Positions 31,961 to 44,453 of a stretch of DNA of 64,000 nt are shown in pieces. Within the stretch, counting starts at the first letter, position 1. Each line of letters starts with the position of its first letter. The DNA is from Dastarcus helophoroides (lineage: Eukaryota > Arthropoda > Insecta > Coleoptera > Bothrideridae), in NCBI GenBank assembly GCA_028583605.1, contig CM053329.1, positions 2,480,001-2,544,000 of the forward strand, in the 5' to 3' direction. The notes under the pieces are model-generated. The model worked only from the letters and a program-made list of their open reading frames with translations. It did not search any database and was not told the origin of the DNA. The position numbers and the translations under genes are program-made.

Positions 31961-34900
31961 GACACACAACAACACGAAAGATGTCAAAATACTTATCTGC
32001 TTTTACATTTATTTGCACATAATTACTTAACTGCTTTATTTAATTCATGGCAATCTTTGGATAATATTCCGTAACAATTCTAAATTAATATATTTGACAC
32101 GAACTATTTCGAAAGCGATTTGTCTAAATATTAACTACAAGCTTATATTTTTGAAATCAGAAGAGAAAGGACTTTAATTTCAAACAATCTTATAAGAGGG
32201 ATTTGATAAAAAAATCTAAGGTTATGTAATTTCTTCGGTTGTGCAATGTTAATATTATTTGTTCAAACATAAATTCTCATAACTAGCAAAAAATCGTACA
32301 GCTTCCATTTAATGTTTTTTATCCCAAAATTACACTAGGAAGCCGCACTAATTATAAGATATTAGACCGTGTACTTCAATTTGATAAAGCTACACTGAAA
32401 GACATTGATGTAGCAGCGATTTTGTCCTAGGAGGGAGGGGCAAATAGTATGTGTCGATATTTCTAGGGTGGGCAGTGAGCTCTACAAGGTGAACATTTAA
32501 TAAATTACAAGTATCAAAAATGCATATTTTTTTCTAGGGCGGGCACTGGGCTTTCTAGGGTAGGCATTGATCACCCTCGCCAGCCTAGCTACGCCAATGG
32601 TGCAAAACTGTGGAAGGGACATATCAATATAATTTTTTGAAAGAAAATATAATCTGTAAAGTTATTTATTAGTACCTATACATGTACTCCCCTTTATCGA
32701 TTTAAAATCCATTTCCGTATCACCACATCAATGTATGTGCTGCTATGAGGAGCGATAACACAATACCCGGTCCTGTATAAGCTCCCAAAGCAACTAACTA
32801 CATAGAAGTATCATTGCAGTACCATTCCAACACATAATAAAGATTGTTCTTTTGGTAAAAACATACTAAACCTGCTAATAAAAAAATGTATATGTTTACT
32901 TTTTTAATGCTCCATAACTTATTATTAGACTTAGCCCATTGGTCCCTGATATTTGAATGAATTAAAACAGTGCGAGTCGAAGGTTCTGAAAACAAAATAA
33001 TGTATGGGAATATTCGGTATAATTTTATTATTAACCTAAGAATTTTTATAAAATAATTAAAATAATGTGCTTAACAGCAATGAATCTTTGAATTGCGAAA
33101 TTCTAATTTACTGGTTATTAATTATCAGCAAAGAAATAACAATGTATAAGTTCCTTAGATTAATAAATTATTTATTACCGCTATTTTTTCATGTAACTGC
33201 CACTACTGCTTTAACGACACTGCTGGTTGCGCTAAGGCCACATGACCTAGTCATACGCTTAGAAGCCAAAGGTGATTATCTCGTACAGCAATATAATTAT
33301 CCCATGGAGACATCAGTATGATATATGGTGGACTTGATAGAATAATGACTGCAGACCACCCCGTGGATAAGATACCGCTTGCAGATTGTTTATCTTTGTT
33401 GCACACACACAGCACAGGTGCTCTACGTCCTGTAGGTGTTATTTTTTATCTGTTCTTCAATATAAAGATAAATTACATGCATTAGACGTCGATGTTGTAA
33501 TTATAGGTAAGATTGTTAATGAATATATTAAGCTTTTTCCAAACTTTTGCCCAATGAGATATTCATTATAGCTTTACGAAGCAAATTACTAATTTGCAAC
33601 ATCCAATAAAAGAGAATTAGTCTATGTCGTAAATTAATTACTGTTTTAATTATATACTTTTTTAAATTATGCATGCATACATCGCGTTCCACGTATCATG
33701 AAAGGGTGAGCGAAAACAGTGTTTAAGGAATTTCGTTTGCAAGTAAATTTGTATTAAAATGAACTCGTTTCCACGGCTGCAAGAAGGCATCTCACTAAAA
33801 CTTTTGATAAATATCAAGGGATAAGGTTGAGAGTGCACTTAACGATTTCTTTTATTTGAATTGGAAACTGTTTCGCGGCGAACTAAGTGCAAAGAACAGG
33901 AATTGCTGGCGAGCGAAGGAGACGAGGCAGGTGAAAAAGATGTATATTCAAATTGCTAAATCAATTTGATACGACAATTTTATTCCGTATGCATACCGAC
34001 AATTCTACTGGACTCTGATATAAAACGTATGCATTTTCAGCTTTGGTTGAATTTACGGCTTTAACAAAGTAATATTTTCTTTATAAGTACATGCAGTTAT
34101 TTTGTCCGTACCTTCGTTAAAAAGACTTTGATGGATTGCGCTTTACAATATTCTCCCTTTTTATTTGTGTATGCAATTACCCTCTTACAGTATAATTTAA
34201 TCGAAATCATGTTCATGTTGATAGTAAGTACCGCAACATACTGTTTTCTTATATCAAGCAGACCATGTAGGTGGTCAAATTCCTTAACCACGATATTTAT
34301 GGCGAACTTTTTCCCAGCTGATTTCAGCCACCCAATTATTTTTAAGCAACCTAATTAAATTATGGCGAACTATCGTAAATAAAGAAAATAGGCTTGTAAA
34401 CAAACACATTCAATACGCCCCCACTGTAAAGTCAACAACGCCAATCGATTATGCCGGATCTAAAATTCTCATGAGGTGACTCAACTCGATTAAGCGTGAA
34501 GAAATAACTCTTTTGCTAAAGTTTATTTATTATATTTGTAAATTGTTTATTTGATTAGGTCATGATCATGCCATTCAATTCAAATAGATGATTGCTTTTA
34601 TTCCAATACCATATGTGATTAGTTATTATAATTGAAGTTCCAAGCGAATAGCTATCATGCTGACACAAGCTTTAGTCCTAAAATACTGATTTTTTTTTAT
34701 TTGTGGAGATAATATATTCAAATTTAATATATTCACGAGAAGTTAATTTCTGATATAAAAATGACATTTCTACTGCTATTAGTTTCAACAAAACTGATAC
34801 CAACTTTTAATTTTTAAATAGAAAATATAACACTCTGAATACTATTATACTTTTGTAACCCGCTTAATTTTCTGAAAAAATACACATAAAATAAGTAATT

Positions 34901-35180
34901 TTGAATCATCAGTCATTTTATTTTTCAATTTAGAAGCTTATCCTAGTTAATGCTAACTGACTACATTAACGTTGCAAACTATTATATTTTTTTTTCATTT
35001 GGATCCCTTACATTATGAGAGTGCATTTCTTATGAAGACTATATTACTGAAATATTCTATTTACACTAAAAATAAAATGAAAGAAGCTTCCTAAATTAGC
35101 CTGAATTTTTCATGTATTTTTTAAATATCTTAAAAATTAATAATTTTAATCATTATTTTGCGGTAAATTTAAATATTCAA
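31961..35180. other. AT-rich DNA, no recognised gene
   Basis: A string near 32575-32610 (complement of CATTGGCGTAGCTAGGC) resembles a terminal motif common in arthropod transposons, with GGGCGGGCACTGG repeats beside it at 32535-32565. No partner end was found. Short frames at 33067-33321 and 34097-34358 show no domain. Confidence 0.35.
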
Positions 35181-35185
35181 AAATA

Positions 35186-35362
35186 TACAGGGCATTTCCT
35201 TTAAAAAAGGTTACATTTGTGCACCGTTCTGTATATCTTTGTCCCGTATAGTCAAAAATAATTTTAAAATATGCTTCTCATGATACTGAACCTTTGTACC
35301 AAAACGATTTTTATTATTGAAGAAATTGTAGACTTTACGAAAATAACGACCCCTGTATATAT
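35186..35362. mobile_element. Possible short MITE with CAGGG ends
   Basis: ATATACAGGG at the left and CCCTGTATAT at the right, next to TA, are the typical outermost bases of Tc1/mariner-like elements such as the one at 38778. The inverted match does not extend beyond about 10 bases, so this may be a deletion relic or coincidence. Confidence 0.3.
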
Positions 35363-35742
35363 TCAAACCTCTCTAAGATTGCTATTACATCTTAGGTAAT
35401 ATTCGTATGAAGTACGATTTGGTGGAATCTGTAATTCAATCTGTCGCTTTCCATATTCCATTAGTTTTATTCAGTTTAGTAGCTTAAGTGTCTTCTGCAA
35501 ATTCAAGACGTAATAGCAGCCTTAAGTCGGCCCAAGTGCAACAAAAATTTTAGTATTCCGTATTTTCAAACGATGACTTAAAAATGCCCAATGCCATATA
35601 ATATAAAGAATTCGAGCAATGGAAAGATTTAATAATACAAACTGTGTAATGTTAAATTCTAATTAGTAGCCACTGAAGGTTCTCGAATCTACAAGACAGT
35701 TGTTGGGGCAAAGTAATTACTTATACAACAACTTATACAGTG

Positions 35743-35974
35743 CAATAATATAATATAATACAATACAATATAATATAATATAATATAATATAATATAATA
35801 TAATATAATATAATATAATATAATATAATATAATATAATATAATATAATATAATATAATATAATATAATATAATATAATATAATATAATATAATATAATA
35901 TAATATAATATAATATAATATAATATAATATAATATAATATAATATAACATAATATAATATAATATAATATAAT
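35743..35974. repeat. Pentanucleotide microsatellite (TAATA)n
   Basis: About 45 tandem copies of TAATA/AATAT with a few imperfect units at both ends. All three minus-strand frames are free of stops through the array, producing artefactual Tyr/Ile/Leu repeat ORFs. AATAT arrays are common in insect genomes. Confidence 0.95.
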
Positions 35975-36926
35975 GTGCAAACTATACAATACAGGAGTAT
36001 TGCAGACTTTTCGAGAAGTCGAATAATCATGTGTTGTATAAAAAAGGTGCACTTTTTATCGAATTGGTAACCCCTAAAAATTTAAAATTTATGCCACGAT
36101 ATGCATACATGAAATTCACAAGGATAAATCTGGTAACTTTAATCTCGCAAAGTGAACTTCAACAAGACTTCGCCAAGAATTAAACTTCGTTGTCAACAGT
36201 CGAAAATAATATTTCAGGTAGACAGGGAGCGATTTAATTTCGAGCCACAAAGGCATAACACTGGCGCATTTTTGAATAATTAAAAATACGAGCGAAACGA
36301 ACTCCACCGCCCAATAGAGAATTCCTTTTTCGGTCCCCGACAGCGTTGCAAATCAAGCAACAGCTTAAAATAGTTGGAAATCTGCGGTGAACCGGGATAA
36401 TCTGCATTGTAATAATGCACAGCTATAACATCATGCATCCGAGAGAGTTCCAATTTTAAGGGCTCTCAAACGTTTTGCTTCAGGCAGGCTGATAGAGGGG
36501 AACGCGGCTCACCCCTAATTAATATTAACCCTACATTCAATCCATTTCGTGCGTCTTGTAGCGTACATTTCCACAGTAACTTCGGTATAATCACTGATTT
36601 ATTTCTGTCTTGGTATATACAATTACGTAAGTTATAAGCACAAAAAGAAGTAATAACTTCCCGTATTCATTGGTCGGTGATTTAACCCGCGTATTGCCGA
36701 AAATGTTGAATTGTTTAAGTAAATTCATTATTTTACATGCCCATCGTAAGAAAACTCAGTTTGGAAAAATAACACTTTCTACGCCACTTCTACTGAGACT
36801 AAATTTCTGGATTTAAGTTGCGTTGCCTAAAATTGTGTTACTTTTTCAGATCTTTTTGTAGCATTTCTATGGCATAAGTCTCCCTGGTCATTCATGCAGG
36901 ACCAAAAGCGAAAATGGTCTTTTGGA

Positions 36927-37030
36927 TGCCCCTCTATCCAGTTGGCTAGACTAGCCTCTGAGTAGATTATCTTTTTAATATTAGCGCTCAGTATCACGAG
37001 TTCGAAATTCTAGTCTTTTTCTAAGCACCC
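36927..37030 (+). repeat. Possible tRNA-derived SINE-like fragment
   Basis: An A-box-like TGGCTAGACTAG (near 36943) is followed about 55 bases later by a B-box-like GAGTTCGAAATTC (near 37009). No tRNA cloverleaf can be drawn. Only a loose internal-promoter resemblance supports this. Confidence 0.25.
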
Positions 37031-38404
37031 ATTACCTTAGCTTATTCACACATTGGTTCTGAGAATGTGTTCATTTAGTAGAACATTGATCTTTCTCAAT
37101 CCAAATCAGTTCTTTAATTTTATTTTTTAGGAGTTACAAGTATAATTTTTCTCTTTCCCTGCAGTACAATTCAATGAATGCTTGAGTTGTAGGGTCTTTT
37201 ATGCGGTTACGAAGTTGCGGTGATGAGGTTATGTAAATGAAGTAACAAAGATTAATAAATGCACCACGAAATTCACCAATACGTTGTTACTGGAAGCCTT
37301 TAATTAAAACAGTTAATTTGAATCCCCAGATAAAATTTAAATTGGGATGTAAAAATGGAATTCATATTTGATTGGCGATTATTTTTGTCACGTCAGTTAT
37401 TTGTCATATTTGGAACATACATTTGATTTGTGATAGGAAAATGAATATAACCACTTAACCCACTTTTTAAACTGCATTTTAGTTCTATTTTGTAGAAAAT
37501 TTCAGCGCTAACAAATATATTGCAAATGACAGATGATCAGGTGTGCTTAATAGCTAATACTCTTTCCAACAATGTACCAATGCAAGTAGGTTTATTAAGC
37601 TTATTCGACACAGTTTTCATTTAACAGCGTTCAATCATTGGAATCCAACTAAACTTGACATGTAGGGTTTCGGGTTAATGAATGTTTTTTACTCTCTTAT
37701 TCTCCGATTTTACAAATACTAGCAAACTAAATAGTTGCTCTTAATAAAACAATGTAATCCATATGTACCAGCACTTTTTTTTATTTATTTTTTAGCATCT
37801 TCAATGCAATGTTGGTATTATAATAGATATATTGCTATATCTTATTGCTACAAATAAAAAACAGTATTTGTCAAAATAATTATTTCGAAAAATACTATTA
37901 TGTTATAATCGAACACAATTTTAATTTGTAAAGACGGTTCAGTTATACTTATTGTTAAACATCAAATATCTTGAGGATAATAAAACAGAAGCATTTCTTA
38001 GGGAATGGTATGTCTTTAATTAATAAGAAACATTATTTTGAAATTTAACCAAACATTGTTGGATAGCATTTCTTGAAAACTAAACTTTCATCATTCCTGC
38101 TGGGATTACGGAATTCGTAAGTAATTTTCATATTTATTACGCTTTCTATTAAATTCTGCGAATCTTGATGTCATCGATAGGATCTACCAGCGAAATATAT
38201 AATCCCTTCATTAATAGATTTAAATTTCTTGGTAGAAGGGCTAGCTATTGATAGAATCAACTCTTCGTTTTCAGTCAGCTGAAATTTACTTCCGTTTTGG
38301 TCAGCACCCATGATTAAGGCAAGCGTTATATTTACAGAATTGTTGTTTCAGCTATTCCACAGTTTCTTTTACAGACCGAAAGGTAGCGCTAAACATGGAA
38401 ATTG

Positions 38405-38575
38405 CTTTCAGTTGGGTACACCAAGTTGATAAGATCTAATAAGGACGAAACCTCTTCTTGGTCCCTGATTTTGATAAATGTTCAACCCTATTAGTTGCAT
38501 TAGGATAAACCCTGAGATTTTTTGAAAGTGACCGCTTGTGTTAAACGTTAGTGGGTCAACTACTGCTGTTCAGCT
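38405..38575 (+). repeat. Dispersed repeat, copy 1
   Basis: Similar by eye to 48202-48390: GGGTACACCAAGTTGATAAG and ATCTAATAAG, then after a variable part CTGAGATTTTTTGAAAGTGA, TTAAACG and GTGGGTCAACT. There is no coding content and the ends are not defined. Confidence 0.5.
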
Positions 38576-39492
38576 ACCTATGATCTATTACTATACATTT
38601 AGAGAGTTGCACTAGGGCAGTTTAAGTTGTTTTCTATTTAAGAATCTGCTTATATAATTATAATTACCAAACAAATTACAAGCGTTTGTGACTTTTCTGA
38701 ATATGTCACTTCCATATTATTTCATAAATTTGTACCTACCTTGTAATATGAGCTGACCTCCTAGAAAGATTAGTATACAGGGTGAGTCACTAAGCGGAAA
38801 TCGGTCTTTGGTAGGCGTATCGTTCAAAATATCGAAAAATGTTTCGAATAAAAGTTGTTCGAGATAAAGTTCTCCACAACCTAAAATTATTGCCAAATAT
38901 GGCGGCCTTCCGGTTGCAACGGAAATGAACACAACTTTCTTATTTTAAGTAGAACACCCTATGTATTTTTACATTTTTGGATTCCTTGTTAAAAATGAAT
39001 ATGAATTTATAAAAAAGACATAGGCTCTTAGTTGAACCGTTTTCGCGTAATTTAATTTTTTTGGTTAACTTTGACGATTTCGGAGCTTGACGCCATTAAC
39101 GATATTTTCCAAACGCAATGACTCAGAGTTGTGTGGCATACGGTTTTGGATTCAGCGTCTTTGCTGTTAGCTAGATTTCTTAAATTTCTTCACATCCGTC
39201 GACTCAATTCTTCAGTTGTTCAAACATGCATAACTTAATTTTTTCAAATGGAACCACCTATCTTGGATTATCTTATCGGATGCGAAATTAAATTACCTTT
39301 TTTTGGTACCAGGTATTGCCACCTCCGTCCAATAATTTTTGAGAAATTTAGAATTTTGTAAAAATTTTAATTAATTTTGTATTATCGCGTTAGCCCTGGA
39401 TGTCGCGGTTTTGTTTCGTCTCGTTTGTCCGGCAGTAACTGACAGTTTATCTCATTGTTGTCGCGAGGTCTTGGTATTAGTACTGAAAGACA

Positions 39493-40519
39493 ATGTTTTC
39501 TCAAGAAGAATTGGTCGATGTGGTTTACGTCTTGGGCAGTGCTGACAGAAATCCATTTCTTGCCTCAAGAATTTATGCCCAACGCTTTGCCGATCGGAGA
39601 CATCCAAATTTAGCGGCATTCGCTAAATTGAGAGAGGTTTGAGCGAACTGGTAGTACGAAATACGAGAAAAAGGAGCGTAGAAAACCAACGACGCATGAA
39701 GAAAACCAAGTTTTAGTAGCGGCTGCTGTTGTCGAAGATCCGCATTTAAGTACCAGAATAATAAGCACGAAATTAAAAATAAGTCAAACCTCGGTTTCAC
39801 GAATCTTGCGTAAAAATAAGTTTCATCCGTATCGTGTCCAGCTAGTACAGGAATTCAATCAAGCTGATTTCAACAACCGAATGCAGTTTTATGAGTGGGC
39901 GTTACGAGAACAAAATGACTCTTTGGACAATGTACTATTTACCGACGAATGTACATTTCATAAGAACGGCTTCGTGGGAAGACACAACTCCCATTACTAC
40001 CACACTGAAATCCTCATTGGATAAGGCCCTTAGACCATCAGCATAGGTGGTCTCTGAATGTTTGGGGTAGTGTCATAGAAAGATTTGTTGTCGGACCACA
40101 CTTCTTCAATGAACATTTGAATGCCAACAATTACTTGCATTTTTTGCAAAGACAATTTGCCTCTTGCTGTCGTGCGGCAAATGTGGTTCCAACATGATGG
40201 GGCACCGGCACATTATGGAAGGGATGTAAGGGAGTTCCTCAATATAAAATTTCCTAACAAGTGGATAGGAAGAGGAGGTCCAGTGGCATGGCCCTCAAGA
40301 TCACCGGATTTAACTAAGCCAGACTTTTTCTTGTGGGGTCATGTTAAGTAAGTTGTGTACCAGGAACCACCAACTACCCGAGAAGACATGATGGACCGGG
40401 TTCGTGTTGCTTTCCAAAATGTCAATGAAAACGTCTTGGTGGATGTGAACAATTCTTTGCCACAGAGACTGCGCATTTGCCATCGAGAAGCTGGTGGTTA
40501 TGTTGAACATTTAATTTAA
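39493..40519 (+). pseudogene. Tc1/mariner-superfamily transposase, DD41D-like, inactivated
   Basis: ATG at 39493 begins MFSQEELVDVVYVLGSADRN with a helix-turn-helix region. A 1-bp frameshift occurs near 39637. The next frame gives the second DNA-binding half (STRIISTKLKISQTSVSRIL), RKNKFHPYRVQLVQE and the first catalytic motif LFTDECTFHKNG. A frameshift near 40010 precedes WSLNVWGSVIERFVVGPHFF. Another frameshift precedes the second motif MWFQHDGAPAHY, and then FPNKWIGRGGPVAWPSRSPDL leads to the third Asp in KPDFFLWG, about 41 residues later by my count. After an in-frame stop near 40351 the C-terminus continues to GGYVEHLI and stop at 40519. About 340 codons in total, a normal length. Confidence 0.8.
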
Positions 40520-40629
40520 TGTTATTATTACCATTGTTTATGTATTCTTCTTAATATTTGTTGCAACTTACTGTTACCGATTTGTTTATTGTTTATTTAC
40601 TTTCTTTAATGATTTACACTGAAATCCAA

Positions 40630-41090
40630 TGATGATTTTCAGTATCGTGGTGTATCGTTTCCTTCCCACGAAGCGGTTCTTAAAAAATGTTTGTACATTC
40701 GTCGGTAAATAGTACAATGTCCGAAACGGTCATTTTGTTCCTGCAGATTATGTAACGTCCATTCACACAACTGCATCGATTGTTAGTCAGCTTGATTGAG
40801 TTCTTGCACTAGCTAGGTGTGATACGGATGAAACTTGTTTTTACACCGATTACAACCGATTTTTGGCTTATTTGTAATGTCACACTTATTCTTCTGATTC
40901 TTAAGTGCGGATATTGGACAGCGGCAGCCACTACTGAAACTTGGTTTTCTTCATGCGCCGTTGGTTTTCTACGCTCCTTTTTCTCGTATTCTGTACTTCC
41001 AGTTAGCTACAGCCTGAAGAATGCCACTAAATTTGAACATCTCTGGTCGACAAACCGTTGGGCATATCTACATGTTACAAACTCTAATAA
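40630..41090 (-). pseudogene. Inverted second copy of the transposase N-terminal part
   Basis: Read on the minus strand, the segment aligns with 39560-40020 of the same element. It shows EYEKKERRKP-like and EENQVSVVA-like stretches, KFHPY, then the VLFTDECT motif near 40700 and the decayed GRH/HYH region near 40640. It is more degraded than the plus-strand copy. The plus-strand open frame at 40819-41115 is its antisense shadow. Confidence 0.7.
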
Positions 41091-41947
41091 AATTGTTTAT
41101 TTTTTTGAATTTTAATTATTTTAGTTCATAATTAATATTTGGGCCATTGTGTTTGCCTTACTCTAACCATTGACCTAGTTTTCAAAAAATAATTTTCTTT
41201 AAAAAATGTAAAGTGTAAACCACATCAACCAATTCTTGTTCGAAAAACATTTTCTGTAATTAAATTTGCAGGACAAACGAGACGAAACAAAACCGCGACA
41301 TCCAGGTCTAACGCGATAATACGAAACTAATTAAAATTTTTACAAAATTCTAAATTTCTCAAAAATTATTGGACGGAGGTGGCAATACCTGGTACCAAAA
41401 AAAGGTAATTTAATTTCGCATCCGATAAGATAATCCAAGATAGGTGGTTCCATTTGAAAAAATTAAGTTATGCATGTTTGAACAACTGAAGAATTGAGTC
41501 GACGGATGTGAAGACATTTAAGAAATCGTGCTAACAGCAAAGACGTAAACAAATACTCCATTTCTTCCTGAATCCAAAACCGTATGCCACACAACTCTGA
41601 GTCATTGCGTTTGGAAAATATCGTTAATGGCGTCAAGCTCCGAAATCGTCAAATTTAACCAAAAAAATTAAATTACGCGAAAACGGTTCAACTAAGAGCC
41701 TATGTCTTTTTTATAAATTCATATTCATTTTTAACAAGGAATCCAAAAATGTAAAAATACATAGGGTGTTTTATTTAAAATAAGAAAGTTGTGTTCATTT
41801 CCGGTGCAACCGGAAGGCCGCCATATTTGGCAATAATTTTAGGTTGTGGAGAACTTTATTTCGAACAACTTTTATTCGAAACATTTTTCGATATTTTGAA
41901 CGATACGCCTACCAAAGACCGATTCCCGTTTAGTGACTCACCCTGTA

Positions 41948-43145
41948 TATTGCTAAAATGAAATCTAACCCAGCGATTTATTTAAATAACGATTCCACAC
42001 ATTTAACTAGATATCGGGAATCATATTACTCAATCTCCAGGTATTAATAGTATTATTTTATTAGTAGTCTAGATAATATTAACTGGAATTTACATTTCAT
42101 ATAATTTAACCTGCTGGGAATACTTATAACTGTAGATTACGTGTGTTGTATTTATTCATTTCTTTTAATAATGGTGACATATATTGAGGGAAAATATTCG
42201 ATATTTAGTCTTGAGAGTATATCAGCTTATTATGTAGCTTTACCTTTAATATAATCAATAGGAATCAAGTATATTAAGACTTTCATAGTTTTTGATTATA
42301 TTTCTGTGGTTTCAGGGTAAAACTGCTTAAGTCAACTTTGGGCTTATATCACTGTTGCATGTTACACTTCATGCCTCTGTTCTGGCGGGACGAACCGTTT
42401 TAAGTACTCCGTCTATAAAATAAAAGGAATGCTACATACATGCATATTCATGCATTCTCAAGTTTTTATTTGCAAATGTTCCATTGGCAATATTTCAAGT
42501 AGATAAATTATGACTTAAGCAATTTTACCCTGTAACCGCAGAATTATAAATTTCGACTTTATATATCCAAAACTGACAACAATGATGCTGCTGGGTGACA
42601 TCGTTAGGTTTATTAGGAAGTCCTAACAATAGCCAAATGGACTATACTATTCTTTGTTGCAGGTTGCAGTGACTTCAAAACGATCTTCAAAAAAAATTCA
42701 ATCAACTAAAGAAAGTTTTTCTGCATTGTTGACCTAAGATTTTCAAGGCGAATTATCGCATCAAACAATATTTGGCGGATGTGCTAGAATAGATGCGTCT
42801 TTCAAGAAAATTTTCGAACAACTTGTCACAATATGCATATCGTATGATGACATAGAAGTGCAATCATCTCAACCTGCTCTGATTATTTCCAAAGCTTGAT
42901 AATTTTTTGAATACCGAAGTTGCAAAGCTTCTCTTGTAAACAGATTTGGAATGCAGTAATCAATGTATTTTTTTTTGTTTATAAAGGGTAGTGGTAGGTT
43001 AACCAAGAATCTCTAGTTGCGTAGACGTCACAGCGCTAATTATTTATTCACAGACAGGAAAGGAAATCGTAGAAAAATTAATCCTCTCCGGAGTGGATTG
43101 GAAATTCAGTTTCCCTCATGATAAACGGTAATGACCAATATAACA
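41948..43145. other. AT-rich DNA between two long-TIR transposons
   Basis: No gene recognised in about 1.2 kb. Confidence 0.4.
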
Positions 43146-43147
43146 TA

Positions 43148-44451
43148 CAGTGTGGAACAGCCAAATGGAATAAATTCAATATCTCAGTTATTGTACATAT
43201 TTATGAAAAATCCTGAGATAGGCCAATTTAAGATTATAAGATAACATCCTGCATCGCAAAAATTTTAGCCCTAGACGCAACCCTCTTCGAGTCACTGTTT
43301 CAACTCCTAACTTTTTAAATAAAAGTAGGGCTTGGTATACCCCATTTGAAAGGTCTTTTCATTCTCTATTAAAAAATATCATATTTTTCAAGTCGAGAAG
43401 TAGCTGCAGCACTGAACGTTAGTCATTCCTCCATTATTCGTGCACTTCGTGCATCCTTATAAACTGACACCATGTCAAGAGCTCCGTGATGACGATTTTG
43501 ATAGAACTCATTTTTGTGACCAAATGATGCAAAGGTTAGATAATAATGTCATCCAAATAGAAAACATATTGGTTTCTGATGAGACCACTTTTACTCTTAA
43601 TGGTCATGTAAATAGTCAAAACTGTCGCTATTGGGCTAGTGAACATCCCCACTGGATAAGAGAATTGCATACATAGAACCCTAAAAAAGTTAATGTTTGG
43701 GCAGGGCATTGGAGACTTATATCCAGCTCATGAAAATCCACACGTTCCACCTAATATAATATGGTTCCAACAAGATGAAGCACCACCACCACACTACCAA
43801 GTCAATGTCCGGCAATATCTCGATTTTACCTTTCCAAATCGATGGATAGGGAGACGAGGTACGGTAGAATGGCCACCACGATCACCATAACTGACGCCTC
43901 TGGACTTTTTTACGGGGTTATGTGAAAAGTACAGTGTATAAAACCAAACCTTGCGACCTAGCTGACTTACGAGCAAAAATAACGCTTGCGATTGCGTCGG
44001 TGACACTAGAGATGTTGAATAATGTCAGGAGACATTTGTATTCACGATTAGCATGCTGCCAATATGTTGGAGGTACCCATTTTGAAGATATCCTACATTA
44101 AGTACGGTTTGTTTTTTATTTTATTAAATGAAAATATTAGATTTATATTTTGTTAATGAAAATTGAAATTATTTTTTTTTATTGTTAATTTTTCAAATAA
44201 ATATGACAACCATGGCATTTTTAAATAGGGAATAAAAAGACCTTTTAAATAAGATATAACAAGCCTCTACTTTTGGTTTAAAAATTAAGGAGTTGCAAAT
44301 GTCACTCAAAGAAGGTTGCATCTAGAGAAAAAAACATTTTACGGAGAAGGATGTCATTTTATAATCTAAACTGACGTGTCTCGAAATTTTTCATAAATGT
44401 GTAGGATAACTAAGATACGGAATTTATTCCACTAGGCTGCTCCACACTGTA
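43148..44451. mobile_element. 1.3-kb Tc1/mariner-superfamily element with ~240-bp TIRs
   Basis: Ends CAGTGTGGAACAGCC and complement of CAGTGTGGAGCAGCC with TA on both sides (43146-43147 and 44452-44453). TIRs of about 240 bp (43148-43385 and 44215-44451) share AAGGTCTTTT-type, TCATAAATATGTA-type and GAGATA-type landmarks. Between them is a decayed transposase related to, but clearly different from, that at 39493-40519. The N-terminal third is missing, so this is an internally deleted copy. Confidence 0.8.
43400..44101 (+). pseudogene. DD41D-like transposase, N-terminally truncated
   Basis: Begins inside the second DNA-binding part (VAAALNVSHSSIIRAL), then FVHPYKLTPCQELRDDDFD and the first catalytic motif ILVSDETTFTLNG. 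Next comes NCRYWASEHPHWIRELHT and, after a stop, KKVNVWAG. In another frame are the second motif WFQQDEAPPPHY and FPNRWIGRRGTVEWPPRSP, with the third Asp in PLDFF after an in-frame stop. One extra Pro makes the spacing 42 here. The last frame ends YVGGTHFEDILH with stop at 44099-44101. Confidence 0.8.
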
Positions 44452-44453
44452 CA

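Larger units (their letters stand above)
35975..38775. other. Mostly AT-rich non-coding DNA
   Basis: Contains a possible SINE near 36927 and one copy of a dispersed repeat near 38405 (listed separately). A GC-richer stretch near 36310-36510 has no recognisable coding frame. Confidence 0.4.
38778..41945. mobile_element. 3.2-kb Tc1/mariner-superfamily transposon with ~650-bp TIRs
   Basis: Starts CAGGGTGAGTCACTAAGCGG after TA (38776-38777) and ends with the complement before TA (41946-41947). TIRs are very long (38778-39430 and 41271-41945) and highly similar, including subterminal ACACCCTATGTATTTTTAC and GACGAAACAAAACCGCGAC blocks. A decayed transposase lies at 39493-40519. A second, more decayed copy of its N-terminal two thirds lies inverted at about 40630-41090, so the whole element is close to a giant palindrome. 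Transposase spacing is DD41D-like, as in the rosa/VISITOR-type elements. Confidence 0.85.

Noticed and set aside
31732..32074. Phe/Leu/Ser-rich plus-strand ORFs resembling membrane segments
   Set aside because: The hydrophobicity is a by-product of the T/C-rich tract, with no domain features.
35689..36052. Three long minus-strand ORFs of repeated Tyr/Ile/Leu
   Set aside because: They are read-through of the stop-free AATAT-type microsatellite, not proteins.
40819..41115. 98-codon plus-strand ORF inside the 38.8-kb transposon
   Set aside because: It is antisense to the inverted transposase copy at 40630-41090.
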